Below are positions 43,005 to 50,320 of a stretch of 64,000 nt of DNA, in pieces. The notes under the pieces were generated by a model, which had not been told where the DNA came from, ran no database searches, and saw nothing but the letters and a program-made list of their open reading frames with translations. The DNA lies in NCBI RefSeq assembly GCF_018130145.1, contig NZ_JAFCMB010000025.1, positions 1 through 64,000 of the forward strand, written 5' to 3'. Position numbers and translations under genes: made by a program. The stretch is from Bradyrhizobium sp. AUGA SZCCT0176 (GTDB lineage Bacteria; Pseudomonadota; Alphaproteobacteria; Rhizobiales; Xanthobacteraceae). Numbering within the stretch: position 1 is the stretch's first letter; each line of letters starts with the position of its first letter.

Positions 43005-43451
43005 ATGGCTGAAGCGGTTCGGAGCATAAGGCTTGGCCCGACGTATCGCATTCGTCTCGCGATCGGGATATTTGCCGTTTTGACAGGGCCGCTAATTGTT
43101 TCATCTGCAGCGCAGTCAAGGGATCTGACCGGGGCCTGGGTGACCAATGCTGGGGCGTGCAAGAAGATCTTTACAGGGGGTGGCGCCAAACTCACCTTCG
43201 CCAGGGACGCGGATGTGTATGGCAGCGGATTTATCTATGAGAAAAACAGGCTCCGAGGAAAAATCGCGACTTGCCAGATCAAGACACAGAAAGAAGACGG
43301 TGACGTGTTGCACCTCATTGCCAATTGTTCGACCGATGTCGCGCTCGCCACGGTTCAATTCAGCCTCAAGATTGACAATGAAAACCAGATAACCCGTCTT
43401 TTCCCTGGAATGCCGGAACTCAAGACAGAGTACTTTCGTTGCGCTCCATGA
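43005..43451 (+). CDS. Secreted or membrane-anchored hypothetical protein
   Basis: The product is 148 aa from ATG 43005, with GGAGG 7 bases upstream (an in-frame ATG at 42918 lacks this). A hydrophobic segment around residues 20-40 (LAIGIFAVLTGPLIVSSAAQ) is a signal peptide or anchor. The mature part has the DLTGAWVTNAGACKKIF wording of small secreted proteins, and Cys at several points (ACKK, ATCQI, ANCST, FRCAP) that could form two disulfides. No family is recognised. It follows PPK2 by 164 bases on the same strand. Confidence 0.65.
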   Translation: MAEAVRSIRLGPTYRIRLAIGIFAVLTGPLIVSSAAQSRDLTGAWVTNAGACKKIFTGGGAKLTFARDADVYGSGFIYEKNRLRGKIATCQIKTQKEDGDVLHLIANCSTDVALATVQFSLKIDNENQITRLFPGMPELKTEYFRCAP

Positions 43452-43585
43452 ATGCGAAGCAGTGTTAGTCCGCCGTTTTACTGAGTTGAGTAATGGTCAA
43501 GCGAGCCAATTCTGAAAGCGGCCCGACCGGCGGCTGAATTTCAACGGCCGTCTCACCTGGGCGTGTCGCGTGAAGGCGCTCACCT

Positions 43586-43838
43586 ATGTCGGAAGTAGCT
43601 AGATTTTCAGCGATTGAGACACTGCGCGATGGACGCCGCGTTGAAATCCGCGCACTCAGGCACGAGGATCGGAGCGGCCTCGAACAAGCCGTCAGTCGTG
43701 CCAGCGCCGAGTCTCTCCGCCGCCGTTTCTTTTCGGTAAGACGCCATTTTCCGAACAGGAATTGGAGTTCTTGTCGGACATCGACTTTGTCAACCAGGTC
43801 GCCTTGGCCGAGGCTGCAGTTGCGGCCTTCAACAGCGC
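43586..43838 (+). pseudogene. GNAT acetyltransferase remnant (frameshifted and truncated)
   Basis: The reading frame starts normally with a GNAT N terminus (ETLRDGRRVEIRALRHEDRSGL, then SLRRRFFSV, shown in parts). Near 43738 the frame is lost, and the expected continuation (TPFSEQELEFLSDIDFVNQV) is found in another frame. About 100 bases later the sequence runs into a REP-like repeat at 43839. The acetyl-CoA-binding part of the enzyme is missing, so this is a relic. An assembly error could explain the frameshift but not the truncation. Confidence 0.8.
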
Positions 43839-43924
43839 GCGGGGCGGATTAGCGACAGCGTAATCCGCCGTCCGAACCAAGATAAAATGGCGGATTGCGC
43901 CTTCGGCTAATCCGCCTACGGTCC
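43839..43924 (+). repeat. REP-like repeat family 2, copy 4 (complete)
   Basis: Two successive hairpins: GGCGGATTA / TAATCCGCC around GCGACAGCG, and TGGCGGATTGCG / TAATCCGCC around CCTTCGG. It cuts off the GNAT relic on its left and overlaps the stop codon of the small gene at 43916 on its right. It is the best preserved copy in the window. Confidence 0.88.
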
Positions 43925-44140
43925 AGGGATGATGGCTCTTAAAGCCTCGTCGCCTGCCGGCGTGATGCAGTACGATCGGCCGTCTGGTTGTTTTTCAATC
44001 CAGCCTTTCGCGAACATTCCCGCAATAACTTGCTTTCCTGCCGGATGCATCTGTTCTGGCCGAAGCCCGCGCGTAGGGCTCATCTTTTGTAACGCGGTGC
44101 GCTCCGTGGCGTGCGGAATGTGACTAGGCCGCGCCGGCAT
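43916..44140 (-). CDS. Small protein with winged-helix-like C terminus
   Basis: The product is 74 aa. The ATG at 44140 has AAGGGG about 6 bases upstream. The C-terminal half, KQVIAGMFAKGWIEKQPDGR followed by YCITPAGDEALRA, has the look of the last helix and wing of a MarR/PadR-type winged helix. It is too short to be a full regulator. It is the last gene before the REP repeat, which contributes its stop codon. The function is unknown. Confidence 0.6.
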   Translation of the reverse strand: MPARPSHIPHATERTALQKMSPTRGLRPEQMHPAGKQVIAGMFAKGWIEKQPDGRSYCITPAGDEALRAIIPGP

Positions 44141-44188
44141 TCATTTCCCCTTCGCCTTCGGCCCCAACTCTACAAGCTCCGGGCATTG

Positions 44189-44359
44189 CTAATAGGTCAG
44201 CGGCAGCACTCGTTGCACAATCGCGCCGAGGCAAACGAGCACCACGAGCAACTTGAGGAGATTTGCCAGTCGGCCGTCGGTAGCGAACTTGTCGATCGCC
44301 CAAAAGCAGATTGCGCCGACGACGACGATAATTAAGACCCCAATCAAAACTGAAATCAT
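44189..44359 (-). CDS. Small membrane protein (56 aa)
   Basis: Read directly from the sequence: 56 aa starting MISVLIGVLIIVVVGAICFW, with a second hydrophobic segment NLLKLLVVLVCLGAIV. It has two TM helices joined by a short charged loop (AIDKFATDGRL). GAGGG lies about 6 bases before the ATG. The size and layout resemble small holin-like or stress membrane proteins, but no family can be assigned. It belongs to a run of very small minus-strand genes from 44.0 to 45.3 kb. Confidence 0.68.
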   Translation of the reverse strand: MISVLIGVLIIVVVGAICFWAIDKFATDGRLANLLKLLVVLVCLGAIVQRVLPLTY

Positions 44360-44384
44360 GTTGCCCTCGGAGTGTTGTCGATTC

Positions 44385-44585
44385 CTATTTCGCCTTCGCC
44401 TTTAGGCCCAGTGCCACCAGGCGGCGGATGGCGTGCGCTCGGGTCAGCGTTTTGTCAGATGACGATGCAATCCAGGCATCAATTGCGACCAGTTCGGAAG
44501 GGTGCCAGCGCTCGCCAACTTGAATGCCCTTGCCAGTCGGCGGCGGCCCCCGTTTTTTCTTTGGTACCACGCCTGTCTTTGCCAT
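44385..44585 (-). CDS. Small ribbon-helix-helix-like protein
   Basis: The product is 66 aa (an in-frame ATG at 44600 would add five residues; neither has a clear SD). A basic, Pro-rich N terminus (PKKKRGPPPTGKG) is followed by QVGERWHPSELVAIDAWIAS and TRAHAIRRLVALGLKAK. This is the beta strand plus two helices of a ribbon-helix-helix DNA-binding protein (strand, ..L..iD.wi, then R..AIRRLv..gL). It would bind DNA as a dimer. No linked toxin gene is seen, so a stand-alone regulator is more likely than an antitoxin. Confidence 0.65.
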   Translation of the reverse strand: MAKTGVVPKKKRGPPPTGKGIQVGERWHPSELVAIDAWIASSSDKTLTRAHAIRRLVALGLKAKAK

Positions 44586-44671
44586 AAACCATGGTACCAT
44601 AGAAACAAGCCGGGTCGAAGCTGGAACTTCCGCTCCGGCGCTTGCTCGAAGAGGCCGCCAACTGAGGCCGC

Positions 44672-44836
44672 CTATCCGGGTTCGGAACTGACGTTGTTGC
44701 AGCCATAGCAGCGGAATATCCTCGCGGCTGGATGGGGTCCGAGGCCGCGAAGATCAGTCAAATGCTTCATAGGCTCGCCGCATTGCTCACAGGCGAGCGA
44801 AGGTGATTGGTCTGGCGGGGCCAATGCGTCGGTCAA
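44672..44836 (-). CDS. Zinc-ribbon microprotein (54 aa)
   Basis: Read directly from the sequence. A TTG start at 44836 overlaps the TGA stop of the preceding gene (TTGA), so it is translationally coupled. Residues 16-20 give CEQCG and residues 43-46 give CYGC: a four-Cys zinc ribbon separated by 22 residues (MKHLTDLRGLGPHPAARIFR between). It ends after NNVSSEPG. Function unknown. Its coupling to the 56-aa gene and the zinc-ribbon gene at 45008 argues that it is real despite the small size and TTG start. Confidence 0.65.
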   Translation of the reverse strand: MTDALAPPDQSPSLACEQCGEPMKHLTDLRGLGPHPAARIFRCYGCNNVSSEPG

Positions 44837-45003
44837 CGAAACGGGTTCAATTCAACGCCCGCCTCTACCTCCCGGAGCTGCTGAATTAGATCGTCGCGTC
44901 GCTTGCAAGGCGGAAGCGTTTCCATGTCCGCTCGAACTTTGCGAGCCAGATCGATCAGGCGTTCTTCAAGTGTCGTGCTGTAATCGAACTCGTGGCGCTG
45001 CAT
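44833..45003 (-). CDS. Small helical protein (56 aa)
   Basis: Read directly from the sequence: 56 aa starting MQRHEFDYSTTLEERLIDLA, with GGAG 8 bases before ATG 45003. It is highly charged and helical (ADMETLPPCKRRDDLIQQL), with no signal or TM. It lies 4 bases after the zinc-ribbon gene at 45008 and overlaps the next zinc-ribbon gene by 4 bases, so the three form one operon. No family is recognised. Confidence 0.68.
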   Translation of the reverse strand: MQRHEFDYSTTLEERLIDLARKVRADMETLPPCKRRDDLIQQLREVEAGVELNPFR

Positions 45004-45007
45004 GGCT

Positions 45008-45244
45008 TTACTCCGGAGCCTTCAGTTCGCTGTATTGCCAGCCTGCCGTCTCCGACTTCATCGGATCGCGCGCGACGGTGCGCGTCTGCGTGTGATCGCA
45101 CTTGGTGCACTCAAAGGTCCGGCTGTCGTAGCTCTCGGAGGCCGGGCTGATTCTGGCCAACATCATTCGGTTGGAGCACTTTGGGCAGCGGGGCCGCTCG
45201 ATAGGAATTAGCGACGGTTCTGCACGGGCGTGAGGTTGGGGCAT
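45008..45244 (-). CDS. Zinc-ribbon small protein (78 aa)
   Basis: The product is 78 aa from ATG 45244 (AGGGA about 8 bases upstream; the in-frame start at 45349 precedes the shared leader element and is unlikely). The zinc ribbon is CPKCSNRMMLARI, then FECTKCDHTQT: C20/C23 with C45/C48. The wording resembles small conserved Bradyrhizobium proteins of unknown function, from memory. It is the first gene of a three-gene micro-operon and carries the conserved leader described at 45245-45295. Confidence 0.72.
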   Translation of the reverse strand: MPQPHARAEPSLIPIERPRCPKCSNRMMLARISPASESYDSRTFECTKCDHTQTRTVARDPMKSETAGWQYSELKAPE

Positions 45245-45295
45245 GTGATGCGTCCCTGCATCCGGCGGAAGTGCAACGTTCTCAGTCGCCGGTAA
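45245..45295 (-). promoter_or_regulatory. Conserved leader element, copy A
   Basis: On the minus strand the leader reads TTACCGGCGACTGAGAACGT, then TGCACTTCCGCC, then the SD AGGGA and ATG 51 bases after its start. It aligns with the leaders at 45771-45820 and 46565-46617 at near-identical distance from ATG. TTCC (minus strand; plus 45267-45270) can pair with the SD GGGA (plus 45253-45257). Confidence 0.7.
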
Positions 45296-45614
45296 ACCAT
45301 CATGCCGCGTCGCAATACCAAACCGCTGGTCAAAACAGCTCACATCCAAGAATATTGGCCGGAGTCCGTTACGGCTCAGGTAGGCGTGCTGCCAACTTCT
45401 TCACGTCCGCCGTCCGGTCCAGGGCAAGTGCAGCAAATTGGAGTGCACAGGCCGCGCGGGGATAGCGACGCGCGGACCAAAGGCGCAATCAGCACCGGCA
45501 GCAAGATCACCGGCACCGTCGCAGCGCGATGGTGGAAAATGAAAGAGGCCGCCACCTGGGGCAGCCTCTCATAAAGCTATTGGGCCAATTGAGGCGCTGA
45601 CCTTGCTTTATTTC

Positions 45615-45770
45615 TTAACGCGATTCCCCCGAACTCGTTCGGCTGGCGAGGGCGTGCCATTCAATTGCAATCTCGGCCCAAGCGGCCCGAGTATCAGGGT
45701 CGGTCGCCTCTCGCCCAAGCTTCTCGCACGCTAAAGCCTTGAGCCGGTATTTTTGTGCTGGATTGGTCAT
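45615..45770 (-). CDS. Small conserved hypothetical (51 aa)
   Basis: The product is 51 aa from ATG 45770 (GGAG 9 bases upstream); a longer in-frame start at 45848 would run through the conserved leader. The sequence MTNPAQKYRLKALACEKLGR then AAWAEIAIEWHALA is helical and charged. It resembles, from memory, many small Bradyrhizobium proteins starting with PAQKYR and ending in a WAEIA.EW motif. Function unknown. It is divergent from the DUF6894 gene at 45942. Confidence 0.7.
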   Translation of the reverse strand: MTNPAQKYRLKALACEKLGREATDPDTRAAWAEIAIEWHALASRTSSGESR

Positions 45771-45820
45771 GTGCCACGCTCCGTGATGGGTGGGAGTCTG
45801 AAGCACTCTCTCACCGGTAG
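45771..45820 (-). promoter_or_regulatory. Conserved leader element, copy C
   Basis: On the minus strand it reads CTACCGGTGAGAGAGTGCTT, then CAGACTCCCACC, then GGAG, with ATG 50 bases after its start. CTCC (plus 45793-45796 read in reverse) can pair with the SD GGAG (plus 45779-45782). Upstream, CGTATCACCGCAT (plus 45831-45843) is also shared with copy B. Confidence 0.72.
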
Positions 45821-45941
45821 GTGCCCCAAAATGCGGTGATACGAGCAAACGTTTTCAGTTGTGGGGCGTTCCCCAGACCGGGGCGCGGCCCGATATCGGA
45901 ACAATGCTGTCTGCAACCGCTTGCTAATCTGGAGGTTGCCG

Positions 45942-46178
45942 ATGCCCCGCTACTTTTTTGATGTTAAGAACGGCCACAGGCTTTTTGATTCATCAGGCTT
46001 TGTTTGCGATGACGATACCGCTGCAATCATCAGGGCGACGGTGCTCGCCGTAGGCGTTTCACTCGATAAGCCCGAGGACGATCCTGAACGCCGCATCGCG
46101 ATAATCAATGATGCGGGACGGGAGATTGGCACCGTGCCGGTATATTCCAGGCCTTCATACGAGAACCCGACCCAATAA
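45942..46178 (+). CDS. DUF6894-type small protein
   Basis: The product is 78 aa, with GGAGG 7 bases before ATG 45942. It begins MPRYFFDVKNGHRLFDSSG, the characteristic start of the DUF6894 family (PRYFFD..G...D..G), followed by CDDDTAAIIRATVLAVGV and the end block RIAIINDAGREIGTVPV. These small soluble proteins are abundant in Bradyrhizobium and relatives and have no known function. It is the only plus-strand gene in this cluster and does not carry the conserved leader. Confidence 0.85.
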   Translation: MPRYFFDVKNGHRLFDSSGFVCDDDTAAIIRATVLAVGVSLDKPEDDPERRIAIINDAGREIGTVPVYSRPSYENPTQ

Positions 46179-46204
46179 AACCGAGGCATCGTTTGCGGTG
46201 GCGT

Positions 46205-46372
46205 TTATTTAGCGAAAGGAATCCCGAGATTTCGGGCCTTCGCTCGAATGACCATTACCGAGCGCCTCAGCACAAGGGCCGCATTCTCAGCGGTTGATCC
46301 GGCGGCGATAAGCGCCGTCAGGTGCTCGATTTGAGCCAATGTCCATGTTCTGCTGCTGATACGCACCATCAT
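46205..46372 (-). CDS. Small basic protein (55 aa)
   Basis: Read directly from the sequence: 55 aa starting MMVRISSRTWTLAQIEHLTA, then LIAAGSTAENAALVLRRSVM and IRAKARNLGIPFAK. The pattern (W...Q...L..LIAAG.TA...A..L.RS...I..KAR.LG) matches a small helix-turn-helix similar to the N terminus of transposition- or phage-type regulators. Its ATG directly follows the TAA of the zinc-ribbon gene at 46373, so the pair is co-translated. Confidence 0.68.
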   Translation of the reverse strand: MMVRISSRTWTLAQIEHLTALIAAGSTAENAALVLRRSVMVIRAKARNLGIPFAK

Positions 46373-46564
46373 TTATCCGCCCGTCTCGGGCAATTTGTCG
46401 CGAAAGAGAAGCCTTAGTACGTAGGGCAGATTGTAGTGCTGATCACAGTGCGCGCACAGGAATGCTGCGCCGCCAATTTTTGCCCGCACCAACCTCATGG
46501 GCGTCCAGCAGTTCGGGCAATTTGGAAAGGGTCTGTGGGTGGTCGAGGAAATGTTTTGCGGCAT
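46373..46564 (-). CDS. Zinc-ribbon small protein (63 aa)
   Basis: The product is 63 aa from ATG 46564 (GGGAG 5 bases upstream; the upstream in-frame ATG at 46582 lies inside the SD hairpin). Zinc ribbon: FPNCPNCWTPMRLVRAKIGG (C16/C19), then CAHC. The tail is YNLPYVLRLLFRDKL. It is the first gene of a two-gene unit with the HTH-like 55-aa gene, and it carries the best preserved copy of the conserved leader. Function unknown. Confidence 0.72.
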   Translation of the reverse strand: MPQNISSTTHRPFPNCPNCWTPMRLVRAKIGGAAFLCAHCDQHYNLPYVLRLLFRDKLPETGG

Positions 46565-46617
46565 GAAGCTCCCGCGCTGCAATCAGGCGGGAGCACAACA
46601 CTCTCAGTCACCGGTAA
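46565..46617 (-). promoter_or_regulatory. Conserved leader element, copy B, with SD-sequestering hairpin
   Basis: On the minus strand: TTACCGGTGACTGAGAGTGT, then TGTGCTCCCGCC, then GCGGGAG and ATG 53 bases after its start. GCTCCCGC and GCGGGAGC (plus 46568-46575 and 46587-46594) form an 8-bp stem that contains the SD. CGTATCGCCGCAAT (plus 46629-46642) is shared with copy C further upstream. Confidence 0.75.
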
Positions 46618-47040
46618 CTGCCAAAGGCATTGCGGCGATACGGGTCTAATCGTTCAAGTTGTATACGGTTCCGGAATTGCTGGGGACATTGCGACTTGAA
46701 TCAGTGTCAATGAGCAATTTTGCACAGCGGGGCGGAGATGTATGTGCTCGGTTTATCGTCGAACGCCGCGCCGGCCGCCGACCGCGACGTTCCCCAAGAT
46801 GGCCCCGGCTCGGTCACTCCCCCGCGCTGGGGCCGTTTTATTTCGGTGCCGCGTCGGACCGTCTAAAAACTGCTTGGCTTGTTCTCTGGCGGTGGTTTCG
46901 TCAGAACGAAAGACGAAGTGGCGGACGACGGCTTCCGCCTTCGCTCTTGAGCTACCGCGGACAAGTCGGGTGATCGCTCTACAGCGCTGCATCGGTCGCT
47001 CTCAATAAATTGCCGATTTACAGAAATTGCTCTTAAGATA
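46618..47040. repeat. Partial copy of the composite dispersed repeat and flanking DNA
   Basis: From about 46895 the wording (GAACGAAAGACGAAGTGGCGG, then CTTCCGCCTTCGCTCTTG, GACAAGTC, GCTGCATCGG and GCCGATTTACAGAAATTGC) follows the order of 31455-31600. Bases 46618-46894 contain GCTGGGGCC-type inverted words but no gene I can support. The repeat abuts the 3' end of the broken oxidoreductase gene at 47041. Confidence 0.65.
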
Positions 47041-48579
47041 TTACGTCTCGCGCAAAATCATGTCGGCGCAGACACCGGCCGATTGCACGACGCCGGTGTA
47101 GCCGCCGAAACCGGCATAGGCGGATGCCAGATAAAGGCCTGATACCGCCGTGCGCGGCGAGCGGAACGGGTTGCTCCAGATCGTCGGCGGCGGGGTCGGC
47201 GCAAATCCGTAAACCGCGCCGTCGGGCGCGTTGAGATATTGCCGCACCGACAGCGCGCTGTTGAACGAGGATGCGACGACGGCTTCCGAAAGCCCCGGAT
47301 AGATCGAGGAGAGATAGCGCACGATCGCCTCCTGCCAGCGCCCGCGCTTCTCGCGATAGGCGTCCATGTCGGCGGCGTCTCAGTTCGACAACAAATCGGG
47401 GCCGAGGATCGAGAGCACATAGGGCGGCGCCGGCACGCCGGAATCGATCGCGGCATAGTCCACCACCGACATCGGCGGCATGCGCTCGCCGGGCTCTTCC
47501 GCCATCAGCGCGGCGCCTTGCGCGTAGTCGGTCAATCGCTTCATCCAGGGCGGCAGCAATTGCGTGGAATAGGCGGCGATCCCGAATTCGCGTGGCGGTT
47601 TTTTTAGACCCAGCGTCAGCGCGAACAGCGAGGTCGAGGGCGCCTGCCGGGCATAACTTTGGTTCAGCTGTTCGGCGGCGTCCGCCTGCATCAGGGGTTC
47701 GAGCGCCGCGGGCGCGGCGTTACCGATGATCTGTGCGCATTGCACGGTCCTGGGATCGCTGCCGTCCTTGGCGGTGTGGGTGATGGACTTGGCGCCGTCG
47801 CCAAGTGCAATCGAGCTGACGACACGGCGCACCAGCACTTCGCCGCCGGCCACCTTGATGGCGCGGGCGAGCGCGCTGGAGAGCCGCTGCGAGCCGCCCT
47901 GCACGTAGCGGCCGCCGCTTTGCAGATAGCTGCCCTGCGCCATCGCGAAATAGATCCACCACAGCGTGGTGGGGTCGTCGTGGAAATAGGACAGGTTGGC
48001 GGCGAGGGCGCATTTGACGGCTTCGTTGTCGCCGAATACGCGGTCGAGCTTTTTCGAAAGCGACAACGGCCAGTCGCGCACGATCGGGATCAGGCCGGAC
48101 AGCGCGCGCAGCGCCTGCCGCGGATTTTTCAGCGCCTCCCTGCCTTGCGAGATCGTAGCCATCGCGGACGCGATCCGCGCCATCTCGCCGAGCAGCTGCT
48201 CGATGCCGCGGCGCGCCTCCGGGAAGCGCTCGGTCAAGGCACGGCGCGCGGCGTCGAAATCGTCGGGCATCAGGAACGGCTGATCGAGCGGGCCGCCGCG
48301 CGCCCGGTAAAACGCGCCGGACGGAATCCATTTGACGGCGTCGATCACGCCGGCACGCGTCAGCACGTCATGTTTGGGGTCGCGCGGGTCGTGCGGGTCG
48401 CTGGTCTCGTGCAGCGATCCCTCGACAAAGAGCTCGCCGGATTTGTAGCTCGACGCCGCACCGCCGACGGAATTGCTGCGCTCGACCACCAGCACCTTGC
48501 GGCCGGCGCGTGCCAGGATCGCTCCGGCCGTGAGGCCGCCAAGGCCGGCGCCGACAATTACGACATCATAACGCGCCAT
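47041..48579 (-). pseudogene. Carotenoid desaturase-like FAD oxidoreductase with an internal TGA
   Basis: The full frame would give 512 residues. The N terminus has the FAD Rossmann motif VVIVGAGLGGLTAGAILARAG, with VVERSNSVGGAASS after it, typical of phytoene desaturase/carotenoid isomerase-like enzymes. Around residue 400 the frame reads GPDLLSN-TGA-DAADMDAYRE; the reading frame is the same on both sides, and the part after the stop (about 112 aa) continues the family pattern to GGYTGVVQSAGVCADMIL. The family expects Trp at this point, so TGG to TGA is the simplest explanation. Either a nonsense mutation or a sequencing error; the rest looks intact. Its own start is ATG 48579. Confidence 0.8.
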
Positions 48580-48748
48580 TCAGCCTGGAATCCTGAAACC
48601 CATGACGGACGGGTTGTTCATTGCCGCTCGGCTGCGGCATGTCAAATGCGCTGGCGGCATGGAGCGGTGCGTGGGAGGCTGCCTCAAGGATTAGAAGAGG
48701 ACCAGAAGCCGATTAGAACCAATCGAGAAGAGAACGGCCGGAAAACCG

Positions 48749-49951
48749 CTATTTCCAGGCCGCTTTGTCGACGTCCCAGCGTTGGCCTTTGAACTCCCTG
48801 GCGAGGGCTTCAACCGAACCATTGTCGTCCTCCGGCTCGCCGCCTTCCTCTTCGCCGCCGGCGCCTTCGGACAGGTTCAGCTTGGGACCTGCGCCTTCGT
48901 CGATCGTCGATGTCACCGGGCTCGAGATCCACAGCATCAGCCGGTCCGATGCGCCGGGCTTGTCGGGCGAGACCAGCGCGGTGACCTCGACGCTGTCGGT
49001 GAGGCCGAGCGCCGGGTAGATCTCGCTCGGCCGCTTGAAGGTCAGTGTCAGCTTGCCGGTGTTGGCGTTCCACGCCGCACCCGCCGCCTTGGCCGCGAGC
49101 GTCTTCGTCAGCACCGCGGATACTGCGGCGGCGATCTTGTCCTTGTTGATCTTGTCGCCATCGCGCCAGTCGGCGGCGGCAAAACGGATGGTGCGGTCCA
49201 TCTCGACGATGCCGGTGGTCCATCCCGCGGTGACCACGCCTGGTGTCGACTTGGCCTTGGCGATCAGCGCCGCTGACCGCTCCGGATCGGCGGTGAGATT
49301 GATGGTCTGCTCGCCGGCGCGGAGCGCGTCGCAGGAAATCGACAGGCTGCTCAGGCCGAGCTCCACCTCCTGGCCCTTCAGGCTCTTGAGGAAATCCAGC
49401 GCCGCATCCAGCTTTACCCGCACGCCGATCGATTCCGGCGACACCTCGGTGAAATCCTTCGGTGCCGGCGTGATGCCGTCATCGGTGGTCTGGTTGTCCA
49501 AAAACTCCTTCTCGCTGAGATCGGAATTGTCGGTCGAGGCCACTTCCGTCACCGCCTGACCGATGGTGATCCGGCCGCGGAATTCGAAGCCGTCGGCGCT
49601 GGCCTTGCGCGCGAGGTTCACGGTGACCGGCAGCTTGTCGCCGATGCTTTGCGTCGAGCCGGTCAGGTTCTGGCCGCTGACGGTGAGGTTGGCGACGAAG
49701 CGGTCCTTGCGGTCGGAGCCTTTTTCGACGGGGTAGCAGACGTCGAGCACGGCCGCGGTGACGGTTTTGCCCTGGCGGATCTCCTTGAGGACGACGTCGG
49801 CGTTGCCGCTCATCAATCCGTCGATCGAGGTGAAGTATCGGACTTCGCTGCCGCCGGGTGCTGGTGCTGCCTTGGAGGGAAGCTTCATCTGGGCAAAAGC
49901 CAGGTCCGAGGCCGTCACCAGACCGAACAGGCAGAGCAGGAGTGCGCGCAT
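48749..49951 (-). CDS. Secreted hypothetical protein, 400 aa
   Basis: The product is 400 aa with a signal peptide ending near LAFAQ. The mature part is mainly beta and Thr/Ser-rich, with two Cys at about 70 and 205 (DVCYPVEKG, SISCDALR). A repeated theme of DAALDFLKSLKGQ and long acidic tail (EGAGGEEEGGEPEDDNGS) precede the end FKGQRWDVDKAAW. No enzyme motif or family is recognised. It stands alone between the broken desaturase gene and a bipartite repeat. Periplasmic or surface location is inferred from the signal peptide. Confidence 0.72.
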   Translation of the reverse strand: MRALLLCLFGLVTASDLAFAQMKLPSKAAPAPGGSEVRYFTSIDGLMSGNADVVLKEIRQGKTVTAAVLDVCYPVEKGSDRKDRFVANLTVSGQNLTGSTQSIGDKLPVTVNLARKASADGFEFRGRITIGQAVTEVASTDNSDLSEKEFLDNQTTDDGITPAPKDFTEVSPESIGVRVKLDAALDFLKSLKGQEVELGLSSLSISCDALRAGEQTINLTADPERSAALIAKAKSTPGVVTAGWTTGIVEMDRTIRFAAADWRDGDKINKDKIAAAVSAVLTKTLAAKAAGAAWNANTGKLTLTFKRPSEIYPALGLTDSVEVTALVSPDKPGASDRLMLWISSPVTSTIDEGAGPKLNLSEGAGGEEEGGEPEDDNGSVEALAREFKGQRWDVDKAAWK

Positions 49952-50004
49952 TGGAATTCCTCAAGGGAGAGAATCAGCGTCCGTCGTAAGTAGCAAACCT
50001 CAGT

Positions 50005-50100
50005 AGCGTTTTCGAGCGAAGTGGGTACCGGTTCGCGCCAGGAAAACGCGTCAAAACAAAGAGAGGAAGCTTGGTTCTGATTCCATCGGAACCGAGCTTC
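50005..50100 (+). repeat. Bipartite palindromic repeat, copy 3
   Basis: Core at 50005-50055 (AGCGTTTTCGAGCGAAGTGG, GGTTCGCG, GGAAAACGCGTCAAAACAAA) followed by its own hairpin at 50066-50100: GAAGCTTGGTTC / GAACCGAGCTTC around TGATTCCATCG, with G:T wobbles. The stem differs from copies 1 and 5 while the loop is nearly the same. The interval 50101-50320 behind it holds nothing further. Confidence 0.88.
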
Positions 50101-50320
50101 ATGTCATTTCGCCAAACAAGAAGGCCGCCCGGAGGCGGATCGCCCCGAGCCCGGGGTAACGGGCCGGATTGTAGACCCGACTTCCACGATGCAACTGCCG
50201 AGGCCGCCAATCGAACATGGCGTGCGAGGGCCGGGACGGCAGAACCAGGGTGAAACCCGGTTGCAGCCTCGGGCATCTACAATTACAAACTTTACTGGTC
50301 CACCGTCGGTATCGCCACTC

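Noticed and set aside
45302..45574. 90-codon open frame on the plus strand
   Set aside because: No ribosome binding site, and it overlaps the promoter side of the 45008-45244 gene; protein pattern unrecognisable.
47380..47382. Selenocysteine or programmed read-through at TGA
   Set aside because: The family has no catalytic Cys here and no SECIS-like hairpin stands out; a Trp codon change is simpler.
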